Source of the DNA: JAJXZP01 sp963787185
Lineage (GTDB): Bacteria > Spirochaetota > Spirochaetia > Treponematales > Rectinemataceae
NCBI GenBank assembly: GCA_963787185.1
Contig: CAWBCC010000015.1
Location: 124,001-188,000, forward strand
Length of the DNA stretch: 64,000 nt
Reading direction: 5' to 3'
A program made the position numbers and the translations under genes. The notes under the pieces were generated by a model, which saw nothing but the letters and a program-made list of their open reading frames with translations, made no database searches and was not told the origin of the DNA. The stretch's first letter is position 1; each line of letters begins with the position of its first letter. This document shows, in pieces, positions 53,713-61,784 of this stretch.

Positions 53713-53777
53713 CTTAAGTCAAATTAGCACATCCTGGAGGCCTTGACCAGCCATCCATGGATAGAAGGAGCACTGCG

Positions 53778-54536
53778 ATGTCGGAGAAACGCATAGCCCT
53801 GGTCACCGGGGCCAATCAAGGGGTCGGTCTACAGGTCGCAAAGGAACTCGCGGCCCACGGCCTCACGGTGCTGGTCGGCTCGCGCAATTTAGGGCGCGGC
53901 GAGGCCGCGGCCAAGCAGATCGGGCCTGACGCCATCGCGCTCCAGCTCGACGTGACGGATCGCTCTTCGATCGCCGCCGCGGCCCAGCGCATCCGCAAGG
54001 AGCTCGGCCGCCTCGATCTGCTCGTCAACAACGCGGCCATCTCCAATACGAATAAGCGGCCCGGCATATCCGTCGAGGAGTACGCTAAGTCGACCCGTCC
54101 GAGCAACGTGTCCCTCGATGAGGTGCGCACGGTGTGGGAGACCAACGTGTTCGGCGTCCTGGCCGTTTACCAGGCGATGCTGCCGCTCCTGCGTGAGTCG
54201 TCGGACGCGCGCATCGTCAACGTATCGAGCGGCGTCGGCTCGCTGACGGCGAACTCGGACCCGGCCTACGCCCAGCACCGGAATTTCGGCCCCGTCTACC
54301 CTGCGTCCAAGGCGGCTCTCAATGCCATGACGCTCGCCATGATGATCGAGCTGGAATCGACCGAGATCAAGGTCAACTTGGTCTCCCCGGCCTTCACGAA
54401 GACGAACCTCAATAACTATGCGGGCACGGAGTCTGTCGAGGATGGCTCGCGCGAGGTGGTGCGCGTCGCGCTGCTCGGCCCGGACGGCCCGACAGGGACG
54501 TTCACGCGCTGGGAAAACCAATCGATCCCGTGGTGA
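53778..54536 (+). CDS. Short-chain dehydrogenase/reductase
   Basis: 252 residues, ATG with AAGGAG 7 bp upstream. Classical SDR: VTGANQGVGLQVAKELA (cofactor), LVNNAAISN, IVNVSSGVGSL (Ser) and YPASKAALNAM (Tyr-x3-Lys). The family includes carbonyl reductases with the extended loop seen before the active Tyr. It is in an operon with an aldo/keto reductase 13 bp downstream, under the divergent TetR. Substrate unknown. Confidence 0.92.
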   Translation: MSEKRIALVTGANQGVGLQVAKELAAHGLTVLVGSRNLGRGEAAAKQIGPDAIALQLDVTDRSSIAAAAQRIRKELGRLDLLVNNAAISNTNKRPGISVEEYAKSTRPSNVSLDEVRTVWETNVFGVLAVYQAMLPLLRESSDARIVNVSSGVGSLTANSDPAYAQHRNFGPVYPASKAALNAMTLAMMIELESTEIKVNLVSPAFTKTNLNNYAGTESVEDGSREVVRVALLGPDGPTGTFTRWENQSIPW

Positions 54537-54549
54537 TCAGGAGAACAAC

Positions 54550-55581
54550 ATGAAATATCGTACGCTCGGAAAAACGGGCATCAAGGTCAGCCCGTATTGC
54601 TTAGGCGCTATGATGTTTGGCGCCATGGCTAATCCCGACCACGACGACGCCATCCGGATCATCCACAAGGCTTTGGATGCGGGGATCAACTTCATCGATA
54701 CCGCCGATAGGTACAGTCAGGGGGAGTCGGAGGAGATCGTCGGCAAGGCTCTCAAAGGCCGGCGCGACGACGTCGTGCTCGCCACCAAGGTGAACAACCC
54801 TATGGGCGACGACCCGAACCAGCAGGGCAATTCGCGGCGCTGGCTGATCCGCGAAGTGGAAGCATCGCTGCGCCGCCTGCAGACCGACCACATCGATCTC
54901 TACCTGATTCACCGTCCTTCGCCGGATACCGACATCGAGGAAACCCTCTCGGCTCTGACCGACCTCTTGCGCTCCGGCAAGGTGCGCGCGATCGGATCGT
55001 CGACCTTCCCCGCGTCGGAGATCGTCGAGGCGCAATGGGTCGCCCAGCGCTGTGCTCTGGCACGGTTCCGCGTCGAAGAGCCGCCCTACTCGCTCCTGAG
55101 CCGCGGCATCGAACGCGAGGTGCTGCCGGTTTGCCAGCGCTACGGGATGGGCGTCATGGTCTGGAGCCCCTTGGCAAAAGGCATGCTCACCGGCCGTTAT
55201 CGCAAGGGCCAACCGCTGCCCGACAGCTTGCGCGCCAGGGTAATGCCGAAACAAATGAGCGACGAAAACCGGCTGGATGCGGTCGAAAGGCTCATCACCG
55301 TCGCGTCAGAATCGGGGATGCCTCTGACGCATCTGGCAATGGCTTTCGCGGTGGCCCACCCCGGTGTGACGTCCGCGATTCTCGGCCCGCGCACGATGGA
55401 ACAGCTCGACGATCTTCTCGCGGGCGCCGAGGTGGTTCTTTCCGACGATGTTCTGGACGCGATCGACCGGATCGTCCCTCCCGGAACCGACATCGGAATC
55501 GACGCGGCCAACTACGTACCGCCGGCGCTCAGCCAACCGAGCCTGCGCCGCCGTCCTGCCGGCGAGCGAGCAGCTTCCTGA
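54550..55581 (+). CDS. Aldo/keto reductase
   Basis: 343 residues, ATG with AGGAGA upstream. TIM-barrel AKR with the tetrad visible: Asp and Tyr in FIDTADRYSQGESE, Lys in VVLATKV, His in YLIHRPSP. NADPH-binding end: ILGPRTMEQLDDLLAG. The cofactor-binding Arg region and length are normal. It follows the SDR in the TetR-controlled operon, so both probably detoxify or convert carbonyl compounds. Confidence 0.93.
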   Translation: MKYRTLGKTGIKVSPYCLGAMMFGAMANPDHDDAIRIIHKALDAGINFIDTADRYSQGESEEIVGKALKGRRDDVVLATKVNNPMGDDPNQQGNSRRWLIREVEASLRRLQTDHIDLYLIHRPSPDTDIEETLSALTDLLRSGKVRAIGSSTFPASEIVEAQWVAQRCALARFRVEEPPYSLLSRGIEREVLPVCQRYGMGVMVWSPLAKGMLTGRYRKGQPLPDSLRARVMPKQMSDENRLDAVERLITVASESGMPLTHLAMAFAVAHPGVTSAILGPRTMEQLDDLLAGAEVVLSDDVLDAIDRIVPPGTDIGIDAANYVPPALSQPSLRRRPAGERAAS

Positions 55582-55631
55582 CCGGATCATAAGTTCCGCC
55601 GAGCGTTTGACATCGGGCGCGAGGCGAAGAC

Positions 55632-55876
55632 ATGAAGACTATTGGACTGATCGGCGGAATGAGCTGGGAGTCGACTGTGCCGTACTATGCACTCATCAAT
55701 CGCGAGACTAATCGCATAGTGGGGAAGCACCATTCGGCGAAAAGGTCCGCGAGAAGGGAATTGAGCAGGTCGGTTTGCTGGGTACGAAATTCACGATGGA
55801 GGAGAATTTCTACCGGCAAATTCTCGAAGACAAGTTTCGGCTCAAGGTCCTGATCCCCGGCGAGAAAGATCGAAAT
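55632..55876 (+). pseudogene. Second, internally deleted copy of the racemase gene
   Basis: Nearly identical to the first part of the gene at 47409, but 220 bp are missing between two TCGGCGAAAA words that lie at 47511 and 47731 in the intact copy. The join puts the remainder out of frame. Similarity ends near 55876. Confidence 0.9.
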
Positions 55877-55933
55877 CGAGTTTGCCCAGCAAAGCCAGAG
55901 GCCCGTTTCCTGGGCCGCCGGCAGAACGCGGTG

Positions 55934-56464
55934 CTAGAATCCAAACCCTTGTCGGCTACCAGGGTCCTCCGGAGAGAACTGGTATACTAGTGTACGTTCC
56001 ATCCTGCGCATCGTGCGGTTGGCCTCTTGCGCCCGGAAAAGGAAGCGCGCCAATAACGGGAATCGGGAAAACGCGACCATTTCGCTTGTTCTGAATTCTT
56101 TGATCAATTCAAGTTTTGGTTCAAGCTGCTTGATGTCCTGAGGATCATCAAGCCCCCATCTGTAGGTTGCACCCGTGCCCCCGACGTTCGAGCCCGCCCG
56201 TTTCACAATCCACGGATTGCAGATATCGAAAATCATCCGACCGCCCGGGAAGTGAGCCACCACCGCATTGAGGAGCGCTTTCACCTCCGTTTCGCCGAGG
56301 TAGTGCAGCACCCCCTCGGCGACAAGCAGCCCGGGCCTGTCCCGTGGGACCTCGTCCAACCAGCGCAAATCCTCCAGCGGCGCACCGATCAGGCGATAGG
56401 CACCCCGTTCGGGGAAGAGTTGGCGGCGCAATTCGATCACATCGGGGTAATCGCACTGTTCCAC
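55934..56464 (-). pseudogene. LCM/Ppm1-type methyltransferase, N-terminally truncated
   Basis: 176 residues from a GTG. YPDVIELRRQLFPE and LLVAEGVLHYLGETEVKALL are the central and C-terminal segments of the leucine carboxyl methyltransferase-like family. About 90 residues with the SAM-binding loop should precede, but a stop lies just upstream in frame. So it is a fragment, although the remaining frame is intact. Confidence 0.6.
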
Positions 56465-56524
56465 GCTCCAATCGCAGCGACCCGCCTATTTCCTTCGTGA
56501 AATCCGAGCAAATCTCTCAGCGGA

Positions 56525-56637
56525 AATTCTTCAGTGGTCGCGGAGGAATTTACCACTGAAGAATTCGGCCGGGACCACTGGAGAATGCCCCTCTGGACCA
56601 GTGGTAAATTCCTCCGCGACCACTGGTAAATTCCTCC
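56525..56637. repeat. Overlapping perfect inverted repeats with direct repeats
   Basis: A 27-bp arm (56532-56558) is the exact reverse complement of 56599-56625. A 14-bp arm (56525-56538) pairs with 56552-56565. GGTAAATTCCTCC occurs twice directly (56603, 56625). This looks like a multi-repeat terminus of an insertion sequence, perhaps IS21-like; no transposase is left. Confidence 0.75.
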
Positions 56638-56740
56638 TTGTCAACTGATCGAATTGATTCCTACTATGCTTGTAATATTAGAGCCGCAATTTGAAGATGG
56701 ATTCTCCAATTTCTCCATGCACGAAACGTTTACGCACTCG

Positions 56741-57322
56741 CTATTGATAGCCGCGTTTCAAGAGATACTTGGCTCCGGCCTCAAACCCCTCTTTGCTCAA
56801 CACGGCAAAGCCAAATGCATCAGCCAGGCGATTTGTCGCGTTGAACGCAAAACAGACTGCCAACGCATCTTCAATCTGGCTCGGAGAGACTCCGGCAGAG
56901 AGGACAGAGCGCATGTCTGCCGCACTGACTTCATGCTGGCGAGTAAGCTTTGCGATCAGAGCCAAGGTAGCCTTGAGTGACCCGGCGATGGGAGCAGTCT
57001 CCAAGTTCGAAAGCACGGCAGCGACTTTTCTTTTATCTTGGTACGCCCCGCTTGAAGTCGCTGTGTGCGCGCCGATGCAAAACTTGCTTTCATTCAGCGT
57101 TGATACGTAAGCCGCCATCAGTTCGCGGTCACCAACTGACCAGTCTGACGAGCCTCGCATCGCTTCGTGAGTGAACGCATTCATCAATTTGCCATAGAAG
57201 CTCGGCCGATAGAAACCAAGTCTTGCCGCGTCGGGGAGCGGAAAGCCCGAGACGAGACGGACAAGTCTAAATACTATCTTGGTTCCCAAAGGGTAACCGG
57301 TATCGAGGATTTTAAGGCGCAT
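56741..57322 (-). CDS. Carboxymuconolactone decarboxylase/AhpD-like protein
   Basis: 193 residues. All-helical fold with the redox-type site ESKFCIGAHTATSS (Cys-x3-His) and MNAFTHEAMRG. This group includes peroxidase-related proteins; the usual CxxC is reduced to one Cys, so the AhpD reaction is doubtful. It overlaps a smaller family member upstream by 11 bp. Confidence 0.75.
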   Translation of the reverse strand: MRLKILDTGYPLGTKIVFRLVRLVSGFPLPDAARLGFYRPSFYGKLMNAFTHEAMRGSSDWSVGDRELMAAYVSTLNESKFCIGAHTATSSGAYQDKRKVAAVLSNLETAPIAGSLKATLALIAKLTRQHEVSAADMRSVLSAGVSPSQIEDALAVCFAFNATNRLADAFGFAVLSKEGFEAGAKYLLKRGYQ

Positions 57323-57647
57323 ACCTGCCGCCGGCTTCGTTCATGGCTTGGTCCAGCGCCTCAAGAGCCGAGGTGTATTGACGGGAAGACTGCCCGACGG
57401 CGGCACATATGACTAGCTCGAAGACCTGGTCTTCGGTTAGGCCCACCGCTTTGACCGCACCCAAGTCTTCGTCTGTGACTCGTGCGGGCTGCATGGCTAC
57501 CTTGTCGATCAGAGTGTCCAGCGGCGCTCCCAGTCCTTTGTTGTCGAACGCCGCGCGTCGCAGGCTTGCTGCGGCCCTGCCTGGGGCTTCGAGGATGTGC
57601 TCGACGAGCTCCGTATGGGCCGTGCGCTTGCCGTGTGAAATTGACAT
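57312..57647 (-). CDS. Small carboxymuconolactone decarboxylase-like protein
   Basis: 111 residues from the ATG of MSISHGKRTAHTELVEHILE. Helical, with RRAAFDNKGLGAPLDTLIDKVA and VFELVICAAVGQSSRQYTSALEAL. The order of helices fits the AhpD/CMD fold without a CxxC. It overlaps the larger family member by 11 bp and is probably its partner. The frame is open upstream into a MazE-like piece, so a longer fused product is possible. Confidence 0.65.
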   Translation of the reverse strand: MSISHGKRTAHTELVEHILEAPGRAAASLRRAAFDNKGLGAPLDTLIDKVAMQPARVTDEDLGAVKAVGLTEDQVFELVICAAVGQSSRQYTSALEALDQAMNEAGGRYAP

Positions 57648-57956
57648 ACTATAAGCATAATATGCGGACGCGTCTTTCGGCAAACTTCCATGGCAGCGGA
57701 TCCGGTCGAGCAGAATGCGCGCGTGCTTGCCTTGAAATACGAGCTCGGGACGGCAGCCGAGAGCCTGTCCCTTGCCGGTGAGAGGGGCGACGAAGGCATC
57801 GAACCAATGCGCCCGCGGCTCTCCCGCCGCCTCGATGACGATCGTCCGCCCCTCTATGCGCAAGTCAACCTCGCTTTCGAGACCGCAGGCGGCTATCAAA
57901 GCCCCCGGCAGGATGACGCCCCGCGAGTTGCCGATCTTCCTCAATTGGGTATGCAT
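57648..57956 (-). pseudogene. MazE/AbrB antitoxin piece joined to a MazF-like remnant
   Basis: The first 55 residues are a SpoVT/AbrB swapped-hairpin domain (MHTQLRKIGNSRGVILPGAL, VDLRIEGRTIVIEAA). After WFDAFV the sequence turns into RPELVFQGKHARILLDRIRC, which recalls the C-terminal part of a MazF toxin. It then runs in frame into the small AhpD-like gene. A deletion that fused mazE to the end of mazF explains this. Confidence 0.6.
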
Positions 57957-57962
57957 ATGGCA

Positions 57963-57994
57963 TTGCCTTCAGCGAACCAGTCTAGTATACTGGT
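57963..57994 (+). promoter_or_regulatory. Promoter and operator of the Phd-PIN pair
   Basis: TTGCCT (57963-57968), 17 bp, TATACT (57986-57991). ACCAGT (57976-57981) and ACTGGT (57989-57994) form an inverted repeat over the -10, a likely autoregulatory site. Confidence 0.55.
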
Positions 57995-58010
57995 CTACAG
58001 GAGGCCCGCC

Positions 58011-58241
58011 GTGGATATCGGAACCTATGAGGCGAAGACTCATTTTGCCGAACTCCTGGCGGACGTGGAGGCCGGCAAGGACTTTACCATCACGAAGCGG
58101 GGAAAGCCCATCGCCAGGATCGTTCCCTATAAGGAGGGAGAGTCGAGGCGCGCGGCCATCGTGGCAACCTTGGTCGATTACCGCCATGAAAACGGGTCGA
58201 CTTTCGACATCCGGGCAGCGATAAAGGAAGGCAGGCGCTAG
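58011..58241 (+). CDS. Phd/YefM-type antitoxin
   Basis: 76 residues from GTG with AGGAGG 6 bp upstream (57999-58004). MDIGTYEAKTHFAELLADVE and FTITKRGKPIARIVPY are the Phd/YefM DNA-binding fold. The C-terminal tail is basic and should cover the toxin. Longer upstream frames are not supported. The PIN toxin starts 3 bp after the stop. Confidence 0.9.
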   Translation: MDIGTYEAKTHFAELLADVEAGKDFTITKRGKPIARIVPYKEGESRRAAIVATLVDYRHENGSTFDIRAAIKEGRR

Positions 58242-58243
58242 GC

Positions 58244-58663
58244 GTGTTCGTCTTCGACTGCTCCTTCACCGCGGCCCTCTTTCTGCCCGACGAAGCATCC
58301 GCGGCGGTAACCGAGGTCTTCGAGCGCGTCGCGGAGGACGAGGAGATCTTCGTTCCCCAGCTCTGGTGGTACGAGATGAGCAGCGTACTATCGGTCGCCG
58401 TGAAGCGCCGACGTCTCAAGCACTCGGACGTCAGCGAGATACTCAGACTGCTCAAGGGCTATGGATTCGACACCGACGTCAGCTACGGAGAGAAATACGC
58501 CGAGCAGCTCTTCGAGCTGTCCCGGCTCTACGATATAAGCGCGTACGATTCGGCCTACATCGAGCTGGCGATCAGGAGGCATTCGACGCTCGCGACCCTC
58601 GATGCGAGGCTGATGAGGGCCTGCGAACAGGCCGGGGTCGGCCTGTTGGGCCGGGAAGGATAG
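58244..58663 (+). CDS. PIN-domain toxin
   Basis: 139 residues, GTG start. Acidic site: Asp in MFVFDCSFTAALFL, Glu in WWYEMSSVLS, Asp in ISAYDSAYIELAI and Asp in LATLDARL. It is the ribonuclease toxin of the Phd-like antitoxin just upstream. The pair looks intact. Confidence 0.9.
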   Translation: MFVFDCSFTAALFLPDEASAAVTEVFERVAEDEEIFVPQLWWYEMSSVLSVAVKRRRLKHSDVSEILRLLKGYGFDTDVSYGEKYAEQLFELSRLYDISAYDSAYIELAIRRHSTLATLDARLMRACEQAGVGLLGREG

Positions 58664-58686
58664 GCCTACTCTTGCCTCAATCCTGC

Positions 58687-58850
58687 GACGATTGAGAAGC
58701 TTTCTTATGACGACTGAGAAACTTTATTGCGACGATTGAAAAACTTTTCAAACCTGATTGCAAAACTTTATAAACATGACAGGAAAACTTTGTAGCGACG
58801 ACAGGAAAACTATTAAACGACGACAGGAAAAATCTCATCCGACGATTGAT
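58687..58850. repeat. Degenerate 22-bp tandem repeat, about eight units
   Basis: Units begin GACGA(T/C)(T/A)G(A/G) and continue AAAACTTT with an AT-rich tail; lengths are 21-24 bp. It is AT-rich against the GC-rich surroundings. No spacers separate the units. It may be an insertion-sequence end or a protein-binding array. Confidence 0.7.
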
Positions 58851-58854
58851 ATTC

Positions 58855-58936
58855 TTAGTCGAACCAATGCGCGCGGGGATTCCCCGCCGCCTCGATGAGG
58901 ATCGTCCGCCCCCGAATCCGCAAGTCGACCTCGTTT
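58855..58936 (-). pseudogene. MazE/AbrB C-terminal fragment
   Basis: Reads NEVDLRIRGRTILIEAAG and PRAHWFD then a stop; closely similar to the MazE piece at 57800-57883. Only the end of the gene is left, between the 22-bp array and the first hicB fragment. Confidence 0.65.
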
Positions 58937-59209
58937 TTGGCGCTCTCCCCCTATCGCGGCCTCGACATCCTTCGTATCTTGCTGTATGAGTTCCTCGAGA
59001 TATTGATTCATGGACTCTTTTGGGGCGGCCGCCTTTATCGCGATGCGACGGTGGAGGACCGGCGAGACTCGAACGGTAATCTTGCCCGAGAAAGGTTCTT
59101 CAGGCTCTATTCCATCGCGTTCGCAGTCCTCGAGGTAGGTGTCGAGCGCCCTTGTCCTGGCGGAAAACCGATCATACAACGAACCACGAGTAATATAAGC
59201 CCTCAGCAT
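58937..59209 (-). pseudogene. hicB 3' fragment, module copy A
   Basis: TYLEDCERDGIEPEEPFSGK and ITVRVSPVLHRRIAIKAA match the C-terminal half of the intact hicB at 60323. The N-terminal half and hicA are missing, and the frame runs past the usual stop into the MazE fragment. It faces the WYL remnant. Confidence 0.75.
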
Positions 59210-59223
59210 AAAAGGTCGAGTTT

Positions 59224-59840
59224 ATGAGTCAGTTCGAGCGCATCGCCTGTATCGATAGACTCCTCCGCGAGCAGGGCTCGGTCAGGACCGCCGAGGTCGC
59301 CGAGCGCTTCGAAGTCTCAGGCCGCCAGGTCAAGCGCGACATAGAGTACCTCCGCGACCGGCTCGACGCTCCCGTCGTCTCGGCCGAGCTCCTCTCGAAC
59401 CTCGAGTCCCACCTCGCCCGCGATTATCGCCCGATGTCCGAGCGCATCAGCTACGAGCTCTCCCTGGCAGAGCCATTGTCTATAGAAGATTTCACCACCG
59501 TCTGCCAGGCCATACTCCTGGGCAGGCGTCTCGACCTCGTGTACGTGGGCGCAAAGGCCCAGCGCGGCGAGCGGAGCGTCGAACCGGAACGGCTCGTCAA
59601 CTACGCGGGTCGCTGGTACCTGTGGCGCGGCAGAGCTGGCACCCGAAGCAGCGTGTGGAGCGGGGAGTCGGCTGCGACGGGGAGCCCTACACGGACATAA
59701 CCGTCCCCGTGGCGGATTGGACCGAGCTTTTGGGCAGGGTGCTGTCCTTCGGTTCGGCCGCGGAGGCTCTCGCTCCGCCGGAGCTCAGGAAGGCCTGGAA
59801 AGACGAGATACGGAGGATGGGGAAAAAGGCGGGGATATAG
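59224..59840 (+). pseudogene. WYL regulator, module copy A, two internal deletions
   Basis: Begins exactly like the intact gene at 62891 (MSQFERIACIDRLLREQGSV). A 45-codon in-frame block is missing after RDRLDAP, between two CCCATCG-like words. A second loss after RYYL-like AGRWYL joins two CTCGTGGC words and shifts the frame, so the end is only readable at DNA level. Confidence 0.85.
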
Positions 59841-59867
59841 TCCATCGAGCGACGCCCCGAATGGACA

Positions 59868-60156
59868 GCTGGCGGCGGAGGAGATCAGGGCGGGCCTGAA
59901 CCCCGAGAGAATCCTTCTTTTCGGCTCCGCCGCCCGTGGAACCGATACGGCTACGAGCGATATCGATCTCTGCCTTCTTTTCGAGACGCTGCCCGCCAGG
60001 AAGCTCGAGGTTCTGAGGAGAGCGCACAAACTGGCACGCTCCGGCCATAAGGGCGCGATAGACATAGTGGCGTATTCCCAGGAGGAATGGCTTGCCTACC
60101 TCGCGATAGGGGCAAGTTTCGAGAGCAAGCTGGAAAAGGAAGCCATCCCTCTTTGA
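59868..60156 (+). pseudogene. MNT-type nucleotidyltransferase, module copy A, start lost
   Basis: LAAEEIRAGLNPERILLFGS and AARGTDTATSDIDLCLLF give the GS-x10-D-x-D nucleotidyltransferase motif; the end is ESKLEKEAIPL. The N-terminal codons present in copy B (MILSSREKAK) are gone, joined instead to the WYL 3' end, and no ATG, GTG or TTG start with a ribosome site is in frame nearby. MNT proteins AMPylate and silence HEPN toxins. Confidence 0.7.
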
Positions 60157-60291
60157 GCATTGGATCTAAACGCTTTTTCCATCGTCGTCCGCTACCCTTC
60201 CCACGTCGTCCTCGAAGAAGCCGATGCGGAGGACGCCTTGGAGGCCGTCGAGGCTATGAAAGCTGCGATACTCAGCTCGTTGCCCGATTAG
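60157..60291 (+). pseudogene. HEPN-domain C-terminal remnant, copy A
   Basis: LDLNAFSIVVRYPSHVVLEE and ADAEDALEAVEAMKAAI are the last helices of a HEPN protein. The rest was lost at a GCAT word shared with copy B. It directly follows the MNT stop. Confidence 0.65.
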
Positions 60292-60322
60292 CGCGGCTCG
60301 AGGGAATCTCCCTACGGCGCTC

Positions 60323-60667
60323 TCACCCGATCGCGGCCTCGACATCCTTCGTATCTTGCTGTATGAGCTCCTCGAGATATTGATTCATGGACTCTTTCTT
60401 GGCGGCCGCCTTTATCGCGATGCGACGGTGGAGGACCGGCGAGACTCGAACGGTAATCTTGCCCGAGAAAGGTTTTTCAGGCTCTATTCCATCGCGTTCG
60501 CAGTCCTCTAGGTAGGTGTCGACGACATTCCGGAATGAAGACTTCAGCTCTTTGACCGAGGCCCCGCGAAACGACATGATGACGTTCGCGTTGAGCAGCG
60601 TGCCGTAAAATACCTCTGCCTCGTCGTCGTAGTCCGTCCCCCCGAGAAAGCCCTTATATGAAAGCAC
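60323..60667 (-). CDS. hicB: HicB-type antitoxin, intact copy
   Basis: 114 residues from GTG with AGGAGG upstream (minus strand). The N-terminal partial RNase H fold (VLSYKGFLGGTDYDDEAEVF, GASVKELKSSFRNVVDTYLE) is followed by a ribbon-helix-helix (GKITVRVSPVLHRRIAIKAAA, ESMNQYLEELI). It neutralises HicA and binds the operator. It is the only complete hicB of three copies. Confidence 0.88.
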   Translation of the reverse strand: MLSYKGFLGGTDYDDEAEVFYGTLLNANVIMSFRGASVKELKSSFRNVVDTYLEDCERDGIEPEKPFSGKITVRVSPVLHRRIAIKAAAKKESMNQYLEELIQQDTKDVEAAIG

Positions 60668-60683
60668 AGCCTTTCCCTCCTGG

Positions 60684-60905
60684 CTAATCGGTCGAACCGG
60701 TCTCACGCAGAAATCGTAAGGCAGATTCAATCGCTCCCTTATCCGCCTTATCATCCGGATGAGGCCGATGGAAGTACGCTCGTTTCCCATTAAGCGAAAC
60801 GGAGATGGCGGATCCTTTTCTCTCGCGAACAACCCCGCCGAAGTGAACGAGAAGACTCTCTACATCCGTCCATCTGAGATTCGAGGGCCGAGGGCTACGC
60901 TTCAT
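60684..60905 (-). CDS. hicA: HicA-type mRNA interferase
   Basis: 73 residues (MKRSPRPSNLRWTDVESLLV). The double-stranded RNA-binding-like fold shows FGGVVRERKGSAISVSLNGK and RAYFHRPHP; a Gly/Ser-x-His position is replaced by KGSAIS, so the usual catalytic His may be the one in FHRPHP. It lies 16 bp before hicB, the normal toxin-first order. A promoter is visible on the minus strand: TTGACT (60970-60965), 17 bp, CATCAT (60947-60942). Confidence 0.82.
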   Translation of the reverse strand: MKRSPRPSNLRWTDVESLLVHFGGVVRERKGSAISVSLNGKRAYFHRPHPDDKADKGAIESALRFLRETGSTD

Positions 60906-61009
60906 CGTCTCGAGAGTCTTCTCGTGCCTGCCCACGGATAAATGATGGCAAATCATGACGGCATAGTCAAGTATTGCCGACGACGCCGATAGACCCTTCC
61001 ACAGTGCCC

Positions 61010-61038
61010 TTGCCGGGGCGGGGGACCGATCGTACAAT
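61010..61038 (+). promoter_or_regulatory. WYL promoter, module copy B
   Basis: TTGCCG (61010-61015), 17 bp, TACAAT (61033-61038); identical in spacing and sequence to the promoter of the intact WYL gene at 62821. Confidence 0.55.
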
Positions 61039-61079
61039 AAGCGATAGAGAATAAGCCCCCAGCACAAAAGGTCGCCTTC

Positions 61080-61287
61080 CATACGTGCCCATCGTCTCGG
61101 CCGAGTTCCTCTCGAACCTCGAGTCCCACCTCGCCCGCGATTATCGCCCGGTGTCCGAGCGCATCAGCTACGAACTCTCCCTGGCAGAGCCATTGTCTGC
61201 GGGAACGCGGCGGCCCTCGCTCCGCCGGAGCTCAGGAAGGCCTGGAAAGAGGAGATATGGCGAATGTGGGAGAGCTCGGGGATATAG
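61080..61287 (+). pseudogene. WYL regulator remnant, module copy B
   Basis: Only the middle (PIVSAEFLSNLESHLARDYR, SERISYELSLAEPLS) and a few 3' bases remain. The helix-turn-helix and most of the WYL domain are deleted. Confidence 0.8.
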
Positions 61288-61343
61288 TCCATCGAGCGAC
61301 GCCCCGAATGGACATCGGCAGTCTCTCCATGTAAGATTGAAGA

Positions 61344-61784
61344 ATGATCCTATCATCCCGGGAGAAGGCAAAGCTGGCGGCGGCGGAAATGAACGACCTC
61401 TCAGCTGAGAGGTCGTTCGCTCGGCAAGGAAGTTTATTGTAGGAGGGCCTCATACCCTGTACCTTAAAGCTTTGTACTCAGCGAGTTACGGGGTATGAGT
61501 CCCTCCTCCGAATCAGGGCGGGACTGAACCCCGAGAGAATCCTTCTTTTCGGCTCCGCCGCCCGCGGAACCGATACGGCTACGAGCGACATCGATCTCTG
61601 CCTTCTTTTCGAGACGCTCCCCGCCAGGAAGCTCGAGGTTCTGAGGAGAGCGCACAAATTGGCACGCTCCGGCTATAAGGGTGCGATAGACATAGTGGCG
61701 TATTCCCGGGAAGAATGGCTTGCCTACCTTGCGATAGGGGCAAGTTTCGAGAGCAAGCTGGAAAAGGAAGCGATTCCTCTTTGA
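61344..61784 (+). pseudogene. MNT-type nucleotidyltransferase, module copy B, split by an insert
   Basis: The start MILSSREKAKLAAAE (61344-61388) is followed by about 120 bp of unrelated palindromic DNA. The gene resumes at IRAGLNPERILLFGSAARGT and ends ESKLEKEAIPL at 61784. Copy A lacks the insert, so its edges can be placed near 61389 and 61510. Confidence 0.75.
61391..61507. repeat. Palindrome and long hairpin inserted in the MNT gene
   Basis: A perfect 28-bp palindrome (61391-61418, centre CAGCTG) is followed by a 21-bp inverted repeat (61441-61461 with 61487-61507; 19 exact pairs plus one G-T). It has no coding capacity. It behaves like a small non-autonomous insertion. Confidence 0.75.

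Noticed and set aside
55978..55995. Second Phd-like operator sharing GTATACTAG with the site at 57976
   Set aside because: It falls within the coding part of the methyltransferase fragment and has no promoter or antitoxin gene after it; the shared core is short enough to be chance.
58687..58850. CRISPR-like array
   Set aside because: Units of 21-24 bp are directly adjacent and degenerate, with no unique spacers and no cas genes in the window.
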